From Mytilus galloprovincialis (lineage: Eukaryota; Mollusca; Bivalvia; Mytilida; Mytilidae), in contig NC_134850.1 of assembly GCF_965363235.1 (NCBI RefSeq), positions 38,808,602-38,872,601 of the forward strand: DNA of 64,000 nt, read 5' to 3'. The number at the start of each line of letters is the position of its first letter. Within the stretch, counting starts at the first letter, position 1. Below the pieces are notes generated by a model. The model was not told where the DNA came from and did no database searches. It saw nothing but the letters and a program-made list of their open reading frames with translations. This document shows, piece after piece, positions 15,501 to 30,500 of the stretch. Position numbers and translations under genes: made by a program.

Positions 15501-18500
15501 ATGTATTTTGTTTATCTGTCAGTCTATGGATTATTAATTATTAATTATGTGTTGATTATCTGAATAAAATATGTACCATTTAAATAATGTGACTTGTTGT
15601 TTTTGCGTGATTTGTTTCATTTGTGTGTTAAAACAGGTTAAAGCTAAAAATAGCTATGAATTCTCGGAGTAGGCCACAGGTAAATTCTATTAATAGCGAA
15701 TTCATGCCGACTATAAACTTCTAACTGTAATCGTACTCGGATCTAATTTTCAACAGTTTTTGATTTATGAAACCCATTTCCAATTTCAAGTAATACAACT
15801 ATGTTTATGATTATAAAATTGGGCATCAAGATGAGTAAAATTAATTTTGCTTTTCTATCTTATCTGTCGTGGTTCAAAATAAAAGGCTGAATATTATGTA
15901 AATTAGGAAAATGGCGCACGTGTGTACAAGTTACATAATTCTATTTCACCTGGGAAATGCTATTGACATACGATTCCTTGTTTTTACACGGGACTTCTAT
16001 ATATATTTTAATAAATTGTTGAGAAAGAGGTACATTTCATTCATATTTAATAAACATTGATGAACATCACGCACAGTTTATCATTTCTGTCGTGTCATTG
16101 TTTGTGAAGTAAATGATAACGATCACATTTGGATAAACACATAACAAACACATCTTGGGCAGAATATAATATCAAATTCATAAAATAAACAAGACAATAA
16201 GAAAAAATATGTTTTATTTGACTATGAAAGATCATTTTTATTAATAAAATGAAACATTTCTGTACTAAAGTTTTCTTAAACTTCGTAATGGCGTAACTTC
16301 CGGCTTCATTTCCTGTCAAAAAAAATATGAAATTATTTCAAAATATTCGATTGTACATGGTTTTCACACATTTTCCATGAATATTCCTATCCAATTAGCC
16401 GATATATTCTAATAACCGATATTCGATTATCCGATGTATTTTGACTGAAATGTATCGGGAATGGTTCGGTGTTTTGAAATAATATTACAATAGCCGATAT
16501 ATATGATTAACCGATATCCGATTAGGTGGAGTCTACTGTATCATATATTTTATGTAATGCTTATTAGAAACTTATGTAAATTTGAGATAATATGGAAACC
16601 TAAAAATACTTGCTACTGCAAACAAACAGCTATTAATGTTGTGAAAAAATTAACTCAAGTACAGCTGATAAAATATATTTTAAGATATACACTGACCTGG
16701 AATAACAAAGTCATCAGACCATGAACAAAGTAGTTTTGGTATCCTTACACTGTCCAAAATGTCAAATGTGTATCTACAGTCTCCATATGTCTCAAAACAT
16801 ACACTGATCTTTATATCAAACAGGAAAATCTTCTCAACTGTTATTTCTTCTAACCTGAATCTGATTTTTTTTAGATAAATGAAATTTGTTACAAAGACAC
16901 ACAAATTTTGAAAATGATTAAAATAAAACACTTTTTTGTATTCTTTAAATTTAGGAAAGTTGGGAATCAAAATGAGGACCAGCCATTAAATGTGTACATC
17001 CTTTTATCAAGAATATTATTATTTTTTAGTATTTCTCAAGCTTGATCTCTTGTGTATAATTAATTTTTGATCTCATAAAATTAATTTCTCATCTTGTCCA
17101 ATCTCAAAGTATACTTACTCAAGTCTGATCATATTTCCTAGTGATACAGTTTTCCATGTATTAAAAGTGTAGTCAAACAAAGATTCGTTAATGACAAGTT
17201 TCTCAATTCCAATACTGAGTTTGTAGGCACAAGCATCCAATAATACATGTGTTTCAAAAGTTCTTTTAAGAATAGGAACATCAACACAACATTGTATGCC
17301 TGTACAGTAACTTGGTAAACGACAACGTGCATACACTGGTAAAGCTGCTACTGGAATGTCTGCTGAACAAGCTGAAATAGAGTAATTATATCTGTAGCTA
17401 AAGGTGGAAACTAAGCAGAATTTCAGCTTTTAAAGACATCCTCATTATAAGAACAATTGCACAATCTGCCTATGGAATAATATATTCATTGCAATACTGA
17501 AATCGTAATAAAAGAACAGTATTTAATGTCCCTGACTTATGCACATTTTTCTTTCTACTGGCAATTGGAAAATATGGATATAGTTGAGGAAGTTTTGCTA
17601 TAAAGATTGTTATGTCCAGTTGGTACTTAACAGTTTCAGGACAAGAACAGTTTCAGGAATGTTTAGCAAAATTTATTTAAGAAATAAGATATAATAATTT
17701 ATTTTACTATTGGCACTCAGTATACAAACCTAATGTATCCCATCCTAGACTGTTACTGTTATAAATTGACTATAAACAAGCCAACATTATTTTGTATGTT
17801 CATTCAAATAAAAGCAAATGAATGATACTGTGTTGTTTTAATTGGCACTCAGTATACAAACCTAACGTATCCCATCCTAGACTTTTACTGTTATAAATTG
17901 ACTATAAACAAGCCAACATTATTTTGTATGTTCATTCAAATAAAAGCAAATGAATAATACTGTGTTGTTTTAATTGGCACTCAGTATACAAACCTAACGT
18001 ATCCCATCCTAGACTTTTACTGTTATAAATTGACTATAAACAAGCCAACATTATTTTGTATGTTCATTCAAATAAAAGCAAATGAATAATACTGTGTTGT
18101 TTTAATTGGCACTCAGTATACAAACCTAACGTATCCCATCCTAGACTTTTACTGTTATAAATTGACTATAAACAAGCCAACATTATTTTGTATGTTCATT
18201 CAAATAGAAGTAAATGAATAATACTGTGTTGTTTTAATTGGCACTCAGTATACAAACCTGACGTATCCCATCGTAGACTGTTACTGTTATAAATTGACTA
18301 TAAACAAGCCAACATTATTTTGTATGTTCATTCAAATAAAAGCAAATGAATGATACTGTGTTGTTTTAATTGGCACTCAGTATACAAACCTAACGTATCC
18401 CATCCTAGACTTTTACTGTTATAAATTGACTATAAACAAGCCAACATTATTTTGTATGTTCATTCAAATAGAAGCAAATAAATGATACTGTGTTGTTTTA

Positions 18501-21500
18501 ATTGGCACTCAGTATACAAACCTAACGTATCCCATCCTAGACTTTTACTGTTATAAATTGACTATAAACAAGCCAACATTATTTTGTATGTTCATTCAAA
18601 TAGAAGTAAATGAATAATACTGTGTTGTTTTAATTGGCACTCAGTATACAAACCTGACGTATCCCATCGTAGACTGTTACTGTTATAAATTGACTATAAA
18701 CAAGCCAACATTATTTTGTATGTTCATTCAAATAAAAGCAAATGAATAATACTGTGTTGTTTTAATTGGCACTCAGTATACAAACCTAACGTATCCCATC
18801 CTAGACTTTTACTGTTATATATTGACTATAAACAAGCCAACATTATTTTGTATGTTCATTCAAATAGAAGCAAATAAATGATACTGTGTTGTTTTAATTG
18901 GCACTCAGTATACAAACCTGATGCATCCCATCCTAGACTGTTACTGTTATACATTGACTGTGAACAAGCTGGATCTTGTAGATACCCAGATATTCCTAGC
19001 TGATGATATAAAAGGTCCACTGCAAACTGTGGCAATTCTTTCCCAATTGTTATATCCTGTTTTTCTAGCCAGTTTGTAAGGGAGAAATCTTTAAAAAAAA
19101 AAAAACCAATTCAACAATGTTTTAATGTTTGAAGAAGTACATTTTTATTGTACTTCAAATGCATTATACTTCATACTTCAGCAGATTTGCATTTGTCCTT
19201 GTTTTAAACATAAGAAATGTTAACCCACCCTAAAATATGATAATATCCCTGATCCTGTTTCAGTATTATGCATTTCTGTTCAGATCTTTTACAAAAGAAG
19301 GGGGAAAGATACCAGATCTAAAGGGACAGTAAAACAGCTGTCTGAGTATCAAATATGAAAATGTTGTCGTAATATTCTTTGTGAATTTTTGTTAAGGCAT
19401 TTTCATAATAATAATTAACTTTTAGAAGAAATCCATTACCATAGTCACATAAAGGTTTTGGTAGTTTTGTATCCTTGAATAATACTTCATGAAGAAAGCA
19501 ACCACTTGATTCAAAACATAAGCTCATGTTGATGTTGGCAACAAAAGTTCTTTCACTTAGGAATTCATAGATCTGATAGCTAGAACAACAAAAGCGATTT
19601 ATTTTAAAATTCAACAATAACAAGAATGTGTCCATAGTACATGGATGCCCACTCACACTATCATTTTCTATGTAAAGTGGACCCTGAAAGTGGGGTAAAA
19701 ACTCTAATTTGGCATTTAAATTAGAAAGATCATATCATAGGGAATATGTATACTAAGTTTCAAGTTGAAAAAAGTAAAATCACAAAAATACTGGACTCAG
19801 AAATCAAAATCAAATAACAAAACGCATCAAAAACGAATGGACAAGAACTGTCATATTCCTGACTTGGTACAGGCATTTTCAAATGTACAAAATGGTGGAT
19901 TGAACCTGGTTTTATAGCTAGCTAAACCTCTCACTTGTCTGTCAGATCATTGATGATTGAACTTCAACTTCATTAAAAACTACCTTGACCAAAAACTTTA
20001 ATCTGCAATTTGCACTATCATTTTCTATGTTCAGTGAACCGTGAAATTGGGGTCAAAACTCTAAGTTGGCATTAAAATTAGAAAGGTCATATCACAGGGC
20101 ACAAGTTTCAAGTTGATTGGACTTCAACTTCATCAAAAACTACCTTGACCAAAAACTTTAACCTGAAGACAGACGAACAGACAAAACAGACGAACGGACA
20201 CACAGACAAGACTATCGTAGGTGGGACATAATAAAAATGATCTGATATAAGCTTAATTTCCAGGATATTATCTTGGAAGAAATGTCACAAAGACAAATAA
20301 TTCTGACTCTAAGCTGGCTTTCATCCCCCATCTTTGCTTTATAGACCATAACCTTTGTAATAATAGCACACATCAATTTTAAAATCTATAGTTTGACTAA
20401 GCCATGGATCCAATTGTACAAAGCCCAGGTTTCACTTGAATTAAGCATGCTTATATCACAATCCACAAAGGCTGTGACGGAAATGATCACAATAAGCTCC
20501 TTCTAACATGAATACTTTTGAAAACAAGATGATTTTATAAGATTTACAATCAAAAATTAACATGACATGCTGCTTATTTGTTTATTCTGCAAAATATTTT
20601 GATCAAATTCATTTCTAAAACAAGAATGTGTCCACAGTACACAGATGCCCCACTCGCACTATCATTTTCTATGTTTAGTGGACCGTGAAATTGGAATAAA
20701 TTCTCTAATTTGGCATTAAAATTAGAATGATCTTATCAAAGGGAACATGCATACTAAGTTTCAAGTTGATTGGACTTCTACTTTGTCAAAAACTACCTTG
20801 ACCAAAAACTTTAACCTGAAATTTGCACTATCATTTTCTATGTTCAGTGAACCGTAAAATTGGGGTCAAAACTCTAATTTGGCATTTAAATTAGAATGAT
20901 CATATCATAGGGCACATGTATACTAAGTTTCAAGTTGATTGGACTTCAACTTCATCAAAAACTACCTTGACCAAAAACTTTAACCTGAAGCGGGACAGAA
21001 GGACGAATGAACAGACGGTACGACAGACGGACGGACGAACGGACGCACAGACCAGAAAACATAATGCCCCTCTACTCTACTATCGTAGGTGGGGCATAAA
21101 AACAAACGTAACAGGCTAAAGGCAAAAGTATGTTCAAATATCATCTGATTCCACATAGGAAGTTAAGAACAGAATTTAGCGGATAATATGGCACTTAAGA
21201 ATTCTTAAACATAAAATAAATTACTTACTCAATTTTTAAAAGTCCAAGAAAGGAAAATGTCTGCACGGTTCCAAACTCCAAATTCAAAACTGAAATTGTT
21301 CTGTTGAGGTTTTCTACACCAATAGTAAATTTGTTATTGCAAGCATCCAAATTTACATAAAAATTCAAGGCAAGTCTAAGTTTCTGTATATCTATGCAGC
21401 AATCTAGAGCTGTACAACTGTTTGTAATATGGCAAGAAAGACCAGACTGTAATTTTGGTAAATTCATGCTTGTTCCATCACATTCTGTAAATGAACAAAA

Positions 21501-24500
21501 TCTAGTCATTTTATTATGTTCATAACATGTTGATATTTGGAGAAATTTTAAGCTTACTATATCATGTATATGTAAATTTTGGAGAAAAAAAAACAACATG
21601 TTGGAGGCACTGGAGTTCGATACAATAATAGTGACTAAAACTTTATCCAGTTTTCCTATTCGTTTCTGTACAAATTTCATTTGCTCCATCATGAAATAGA
21701 AAAAAAAATGCAGGATTTATAAACTATTCCCAATCGAACAATAAATAGATAGTTTTCTTAGAATCAAAGAAATTGTCTTGAAAATATGTTTTCCTGATTC
21801 AAAGCAGTTTAACTGTATTCTGTTTAATAATCTGTAATCTTAATCAAAATAAAAATTTTGTATTCTGTTCATGTGATATTTCTTTGGGTAAACATGTCTT
21901 TTTACATACCATGACTAATATTCCACCCTTTACTGTCAATATCAATGTAAGGCTCTGCACGTCTATCACATTGTGGATCTTTCAAGTATGTCCTTACTCC
22001 CAATTCTTCCATCAATCGCATCACCACAAAGTCCTCCAATGTGTTTTGGTCAGTAAAACTGTTATCAGTCAACCATTTATTCATAGAAAACCCTGCAACA
22101 GATTTAACTTTCAATTCATGTTGACCTTTTACAATATGTGTGCAAATGAACTAACAAAATACTGATTTTGCATGGCCTTAAATACTATGAAATTTGTAAA
22201 AATGGTCAACTTTCTAACTTATGAGTACATTGGATAATTACTTATGAAAACATAAAAACAATAATATTTTAAGAGGGTGGTAAAAGGTTATTTTCATGCA
22301 ATGTGTTTTGCCATTTTTATTTCGTGTGCAGCCATGAAAAAGCTTCATTATTCACCTTGTTTCGTGAAATCGGCAAAAAGATCAACGTGCAAGACATTTC
22401 TAATTGTTCGTTCATCGTGAAATGGTAATGTTATTTCGCGTTCTTCTTTACGCCCCTCTTTAAAACAAGAAATATTTTAATTTGTTTTCAGTAATTACTT
22501 CATGGTATTAAAAAAACTCACATGAGTACATTCAAATTGCTATTGATGTAGACACCTAATGAACTATGGCTTTTTTACTGAAAGATATTCTCAAATTCCC
22601 AAATAGCTACCTTGCAATACTCCATGATAACTTACCTGCAATGTGAAATCCTTTATCCCACCCACAGAGTGGCTTGTGAAATTTCTGTTTGTTTAAGATG
22701 ACAATATTCACAATACAATTATTTGGATCTAAATATTCCAGGCACAGTTGAAAAGATAAGTCCATTATGTAAACCTTTTCATCTACCAGGTCAAAAATCT
22801 TATACCTACAAAATAACAGAACAACTACAGTATTAGTCTAACATTCCATTCTAAAGATGAGGTTGTTATTATTTCTGAGTCTCTAATTACCCTGTATTGC
22901 TCAGATGTCATCTTTATATAAAAAGTATAGATGCATATAATTCACAGCAATAGTCATGTTCAACATATTATTTTAAAAGGGATATCTCTTTAGATGTATC
23001 TTTAGACCTGTATAGTGATTATACAGTTGAGAGATAAACATGGAAGTCATATATAATGAAAAAAACATATGTTTCATGAACACAAAATATGGAAGCAACT
23101 TGAGTACTATTAGATATTTAATTTAAAAACAAATAGTACTTTCATAAACTTTATTACGTCTTACTTCAGTTTTATTCCTCCTTGAAGGGTAAACGTTTCT
23201 TCTTCTCCCCATGTGTATTTTAAAAGAGACTTTTTAACATGTATAGACTCTATGGCGATCTCCATTTCATACAGACATTGATCTAGTGACACTTCCAGGC
23301 TTATACTTTTTTGAATGAATGTTACATCAACACAGCATTCCATTGCCAAACAGGACTCTGGTACAAAACATGATACACCTGATGGCAGACTTGGTATATT
23401 GGTCAGTGAGGAACAGTCTAAAAATATAGAGAATGGCAAATGTAACTACCACTGTTCATAAGTCAATTGTGAATCCAAAATGAATGGTCATCTAGAAGCG
23501 CTATCAAAGAACAATGTTTACTATGAATCCAAATGCATAAGGCCTCAGGTGTTTAAATTAAACAAAGCATAAGCAAATGCAGTATCTAAACCACCTTTCT
23601 TGCATAATATATATAATGAAGTGCCAAAATTAATGTCTTGATATTTATGAGATGGCCAAATTTGAAATGAATCTACATTACAATCAAAAAGATTCTCAAT
23701 CAATGGTAACATTCCTCTTTTACTGATTAATCATTACTCTCCTCCTTCCCTTTAGCTAAATTTTTTAGCTATAATTTTAGCTATAATGTATAAATGATTT
23801 GATTTGATTATTACACAATATCCTCCAATTATTACTATTGAGCTGTTTAAGTGAAGCAAACTTTTGGAGGTATAAAACAAAATCAAATAGGCCTAAAATC
23901 TTTCTAGTAAAAATATATAACATGAGAATTTGTTAACTGTACCATAAAATGCTGGCAAGATTGTAGGATTTAATAATGTCCTCCATGAAAAAATGTCCAC
24001 CGGACACATTTTGACAATATTTACTTATTTAAATGTGTCCTGGACACAATTTCCTATGAAAACATGTCCTCAGGTATGAAAAAGTGTTCATGAACATGGA
24101 CATTATTCACTACCATAATATTGTCCAGGTGGACATTTTTTTCACAGGACATTGTGTCCGCCAGGGCATTTTTTGATATGATTAGATAACATTCACTACG
24201 AAAATTTTTTCTGCAGATGGACCATATTTCATAACTGTTGCTGTAAAATGCTGTCCACTTAGGAGACAATATTTCATGGCAATGGACATTATTTATTTTC
24301 TATTGCCTTCTTATCTGACATAATAAATATTATAAAGTTCTTCATATTTGATTTTACACTTCCTTCTTATTGTTATTCTTTCATTGTCATTACCATTTGC
24401 TAGGAATTTCTAAGAACTTAAATTTCTCTATATTCACTTCCATCCATTATTTATTTGTTTACATTTGTCACATCAATCCTTCATATTTTAATTAAAATTC

Positions 24501-27500
24501 AAGTATAATAAAACTTTGTAATAACCTTTGTATTACTTCCCTTGGATGACACAATTTAATAGCAACTACTATGAAAATTTGTCCTGTGAGTGGACACTAT
24601 TTCATATTGTTAGCAGTAAAAATCTGTCCTTTTGAGGGACACCATTCCATGGCAATGGACATTATTAAATACCAAATTTCAATGAAAAAGTGTCCATGTG
24701 GACACTTTTTCATAGGACACTATTATGTCTTACAAGATCACATTCCCAATTTCTGTGGACTGCAAAATCTGAGTAAAAAACCCTAAATTGCTTTATGGAT
24801 CGATATTCCAATAGTTAACTCATAATGAACACATTCTCTAAGTTTCAAGTTGATTAAATCACAAAATCATGGTACATTACCTTAACCTGCTACAAAACTA
24901 AGAGACTAATTATAATGGACAGACCAGAAAACAAAATGATCTCTACTAAAGTTTAAAAATATATTTGCATACTTACTGCTGTTCCAGGCATTGTTATAAA
25001 ATGGATATGAAGCTCTAGAACAAGATGGAGAAAGTAAAAATTCATCTAGCCCAAGTCTGTCAATAATAGTTTTGATAATATCTGTAGGTAATAAATCTGT
25101 AATACTATCTGTCGTCTGTTTTAACAAAGCTGTCAGTGAGAAATCTAGAAAGAGCAAAAAAAAAGTAGAAACATTAGTGAGCTATCAATAGCATTTTATA
25201 CTTCTATGAGTCTTTTTTGTCAGATAAGTACTGATATCATTCTTGAAGAGTTTTCACAGCAAGGAACATCTATTCAAGAAACTGTCTTTAAATAGTAAAA
25301 CCAAGTATTTAACATACTTTAAAGCTTAGAATAATATTTAATTCAACAAAATGAACTATTTACTTCAATTTAAAGCAGTCAAAAGACGTTTATTTCAGAT
25401 AATTAAGAACTTTCTGCTGTTTTATTATTTAGAAATAAAAGATTGGACATCTATTCTTATAATCCGACCTAATAACTCAAATGCAAACCCTTCATGCAGT
25501 CTTTCTTGTATTTTCTTTATCGATCAACAATCACAAAAATAACTGCACACATTACAGCTGATTGCATTCAGTGTGTAGGGAAAGGTAGAATCCTTGGTTA
25601 GCTTGCTTGTTAGTTGAACCCTGAAGGTATTATTAGGTAAGGTATATACCCTCCTTTCAATGTATTTAGTCCTCCAGACAGATAGATTGGTTATCTATCA
25701 GACTAGTCTACTCTTAAAGGAGGGTAGTTTATCTTAAAGATCTGAATTTACATTTGTCAAATGATAATTATTACCCTGTGGAAAACCAGATCCCCAATCA
25801 CAAAATATTTTAGGCAGCTTGGTGTCTTTGAAGACTGCAATAGTTGTCAAACAGTCCTGGTTAGTTTCAAAACAGAGGCTGATATTCAAACTGAACTGGA
25901 ACTTTTTTTCTGATGCAAGATCTATTATCAAATACCTGTAATGAAATTTTGAATGTAATTAACTTTTATTTTAAGTTACATGGATATGTCAAATGAACTT
26001 TTTTAAGAACTTTGAAATCCTATAAACTAAAGTTATTAATGGTGAAAATATAGGTCATAAAAACCAAATATTATTGATTTGAGTTATTCTTATAAATTAA
26101 TCATAACTGTAATACCTAAAAGATATAACATATTAATTAGTTTCAGAGAAATTGACCATGTTACATGTAAACTATAATCAATTCTTGACAGGTTTATCAA
26201 AACTTACTCTATTCTCACAACATTCAAGAGAGTGAACTTCTGAACTGTTCCTGAAAATAGTAAATAGATATGGTCATGGCCACAGAAAAATATCCTGCCT
26301 TTAATAAATGTTTAAAAGACTTCACAAGTTATCAATAGTAAATGCATAATTGCCTTATAAAGGGAATATCTTAAAAACTTTAAACATTCTACGCAACATT
26401 AGAAATTCAAGTTTGGTTTTTTTTTTCAATTTCAAGGTGGATTGGGAACTTCTAAAAGAGACTCCCATATTACATTTAATAAGATTCAGTTATCATACTG
26501 CTGGTATAAAATAAGCATTGAACTAAAAATACTCGAAACTATAAACAATTATAAATACCATATGTATAATCTGTTAAGTTCAGCGTCTTCTGATATCTGT
26601 CTATCTGTAAATGTAACTGATGCCTGCATGTATCCAGTTCAAATGAAGCCTTGAATTTGTGCTGCAAGAAATCGACACCTAAACAACAATCAATGCCTAA
26701 GCAAGATGACAAGAAATTGCACCTAGCATCAGCTGGTAAATCTGGTAATATCACATCTTCAAAACAACCTGCAAAAAAGTGAAAAGTCTTGCTATACATA
26801 AAAGCTTCAATTTAAATGGGTCTTATTGTACAATCAAAAATGTCTAAGGTCAATTCCGCAAAGGAAATGGCAATATCAATTTTAATACAATTATAAACTC
26901 TATATATTTATTAACTTAAAACCTATACCGTATATATATCATATATATGCAAATACCAAGTGCTTGCTTCTCAAAAGATAGTGTGTCCTTATTAACTGGC
27001 ATTCCAGTTGAATCAGAAATTTTTAACGTTTGTCACACTGTGTGTGTCTCACCTCAAGTTGTTAATGTCATGTACAGGTGTAATGCTGACTCATAGATGC
27101 CAACCCCCTTTTGACACAATCAGTAACAATCTATCAAAATATTCTGTAATTTTGAAAACTTTTCAGTAATCATTCAAAGACGTGCATTTACCAAAAATAT
27201 TTCTGACAATTGGTTGCAAAGTGATGTGCATTGACATGTTTTGATTAACATGTTATCTGTAGTATGTATCCCTTTCATTAAGGCCACAATTAAAAATATT
27301 TTGGTTTGCACAAATCCTACTCAAGGTTGAGACAGTGGGTAGGTAGGTAGGCATTTCTTTTTTTTCTTTTTTTTTTAAAGTAAAAAAAAAGAATCGGATG
27401 TTTATTAGTCTTCATGCCTATCTGATTAAAAAAAAACTTCTTCAAATCAGGACAATACAAGAATTTGGGTAGGCCGCTTTTTTCTGGGTAGGTAGGGTTT

Positions 27501-30500
27501 GGGCAAACAAACCTATTCTTTATTATGGCCTAATTGATCAGACAGTCTTGACTTATACATTTTCATTTTGTCTAAGCGAAGAAGAGAAAGGGGAAAGCTA
27601 CTTCATAAAATACAAGTCTGCCTCTTTGGAAGTCAGTTAGTTAAGTGATAAGTCAATAACTCCAGAGAAACAGGAAACATTACATTTACATTTTCTAAAT
27701 ATAGGACCAAGTAGGAAAAACAAGGATAAAAATCCGCTTTTTATAAAATTGGACGGCGATGACCTGGAATCCGTAACTATTTGACTTTGACCATAATAGC
27801 GTAGTTTTGATCGCTAAATCGGAAAATTACGGAGAAATCGTAATGGTTGGCATCTAAACTGACTGTAAAAAGTAACGGATAAGTTCATTTGTCTACTTCA
27901 TATTAAGTTTATATAAATGCAGCTTGACCATGCCTTGAAGAAATTCACCGTTCTAACCTGGTATAAAGGAATTCAATAACTATTCATCAAAATGTTCTGA
28001 AAATGCTTATCATAGAGCCAGCTTCTTAAAGTAATTTTTTAATAGGTGGTCTGTCACCCTCCTGAGACAAGTTTGATATCAAGGTAAGTATCAGAAACAA
28101 ATGAAACCACTTGCAGAGAACATTATAACCATCATTCCTTGGGGTTCAATTAACATTGAATAGTTGGTTTCAGAGAGAATGAAGATAAAAATGTAAACAG
28201 ACAATTAAGGAAGATGGACAATGATGAATGATTACTGATGCCACTATCTCACCCTTTTAAGTTAGTTAAAAATAGATGTGTGTAAGCCAAGTAATTATCT
28301 ATCAACACAGGTTACGAACAAATTCTATAAACGAATTCTTGGTTTTAATTTTTAAAATACCTTTGGTCCATCCATCTTTATCGGGTTCGTATTCCAAGCT
28401 ACAAGAGTCACGATTTAGGTAAGAAGACAGTCCTAACTGTTCCAATATCTGCCTGATTATATCCTTGGGCAGGATGTCATTGATGTCAAATCCTTCGTCT
28501 CCGAGGAAGTTCTCCAAAGAAAAATCTGAAAAATCACAAATATGAATAATATATATGTAATACATATAACCATACTAAACAACAGTTCAATAGAGACCTG
28601 CATATTGATTACCATGAAATTCTGCTCCTGAACAAGCTTCAGGATAGATTTGAAAGATATCATCCAGAAACCTTACAATTGTCATACATTGTTAGCATGT
28701 ATATTTAGCACAAAAAAATATAAAAAAAACAGATACTCACCATCCTTTATATCTTAATTAACAACTCCTGTTTGAAATATAATTTGCATTATTATTTTAC
28801 TTGTAGAAACATGTTTACTTTGTGTAAAGAAAGAATCAGCTTCCCAGTCACAGAGTGGTTTTGGTACCAGGGTATCTTGGAATACTGTCACATCATATAA
28901 ACAGGGTTTAGACGACTCAAAACACACACTGAGATTCAAACTGACTCTAAGTTTCTTCTCCTCATGAAGATCGTCAATCTTGTATCTAAAACATTTAAGA
29001 GCAACAATTCAACAAAGACATTTAAATTTGTTTCACTTAACCTAAATTTTCTAATAATCAATCTACATGCAATGCTTAGTAATACTATCCCAACACAAAG
29101 TGTGGTACTACAACTAACCACATGGATTTCCTTACTAATTGCTTTAGTATGTTTTAAGTTAGAGACAATACAAGTTGCTCTTCAATTGTGCTTCAATGTC
29201 ACATCTTTAAAATAATTTGAACTTTTAAACTCTAGAAAGCTCATTTGTTCTTTAATCAACTTTTTCCCCTTTTGTTTATAAAGTAACTAAATCATTCTGA
29301 AGAAGCATACATACGTAATTCTTAATATCCCCTTCAAATTGAAGTGCTTGGTAGTACCTATATAAAAGAAGAAAACAATGTTATAACTTTTTAAAAGAAA
29401 ACTATACTACTGTTATGAAAAATATTTATTTTAATGAATAAATCAATCTGTGAAAGGAAGTTTAAGGTTTACATTACTGTAAATTCAGAAGTTATGAGGG
29501 TTTTTTTATCCATGCAAATAATGTGACTAGGTGCGTATCACAATAATAAGAACCTGCATTCTGATATCTAATAATACAGATTTCCCCAAACACAATAATT
29601 GATTTCGTATTTATGTTCATTTTTCTACAAATTTGCAATAATAAACACACACAACAATTTCTGAATTTACCGTACTTACATTAGAGCTCTTGATTTTCAT
29701 GAGGTCATTGTATTAATTCCTATTGAACAATATATTTAACAGAATAAGACATTTTGAATTAAAAAAGGTTTGAAAGGGTATATCAAATGCTCACCAAATT
29801 CATAGTCCAACAAGCTAATAGGATCTATAACAAGTTTTTCTAGTCCTACTGTCATGACATTGGTACACATGTTCACATCCAGGAAAGCATTAAATGATCT
29901 ATCCAGAAAATCTACTTCTATACAACAGTCCACGGCAGTACAGTGGGAAGGAATCATACATGATACAGGATTAGGCAATGGTGTCAAAGATACATCTAAT
30001 GGACATACTGAAATACAAAGAAAAGTAAAACTTTAAATTTGTCCACTAGAATTTACTTCTAGATCAGAGGCCCTTTTCATAAAAAATCTTAAAACTAATA
30101 TTTCTTGAAAGTTATACCGAGATGATCATGACTTACAAGACTATTTCTCGTATAGGATTTTTGTGAAATTTAGATCATGGTTCTCTGATCTTTCGTTCAT
30201 GCCCAATAATACCAAAAGAAAAAACTTTCCAAGTTTACAAATTAGACTACCATTTGAAGAGATGTCTGGCTTATGTTGAACTGATATTGATGAAAAAGTT
30301 GAGATATTTAATATTTTAATATTTTCAAAACCCAAACTATTTCAAAACTATTCCATTTAGCTCAATAAAATTAAACTAGCTGAATACGCTTTTGTTAATC
30401 ATGTTGTTTTTGTTACTTATCAGTACTTACTTTTCTTCCAACCATTCAGACCAGGTCTATATTTTAAACCAGATCTTTGACATTGCTCTTCATTAAGAAG

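Noticed and set aside
17705-18977. CRISPR-like array or additional exons
   Set aside because: The units are tandem without unique spacers, and each exon-like stretch has an in-frame stop and no acceptor. This is a eukaryotic satellite.
22806-23164. A separate linker exon for M10 and the other fused modules
   Set aside because: The linker sequence is already read through in the CC exon, and no 43-nt splice-bounded match occurs in these introns.
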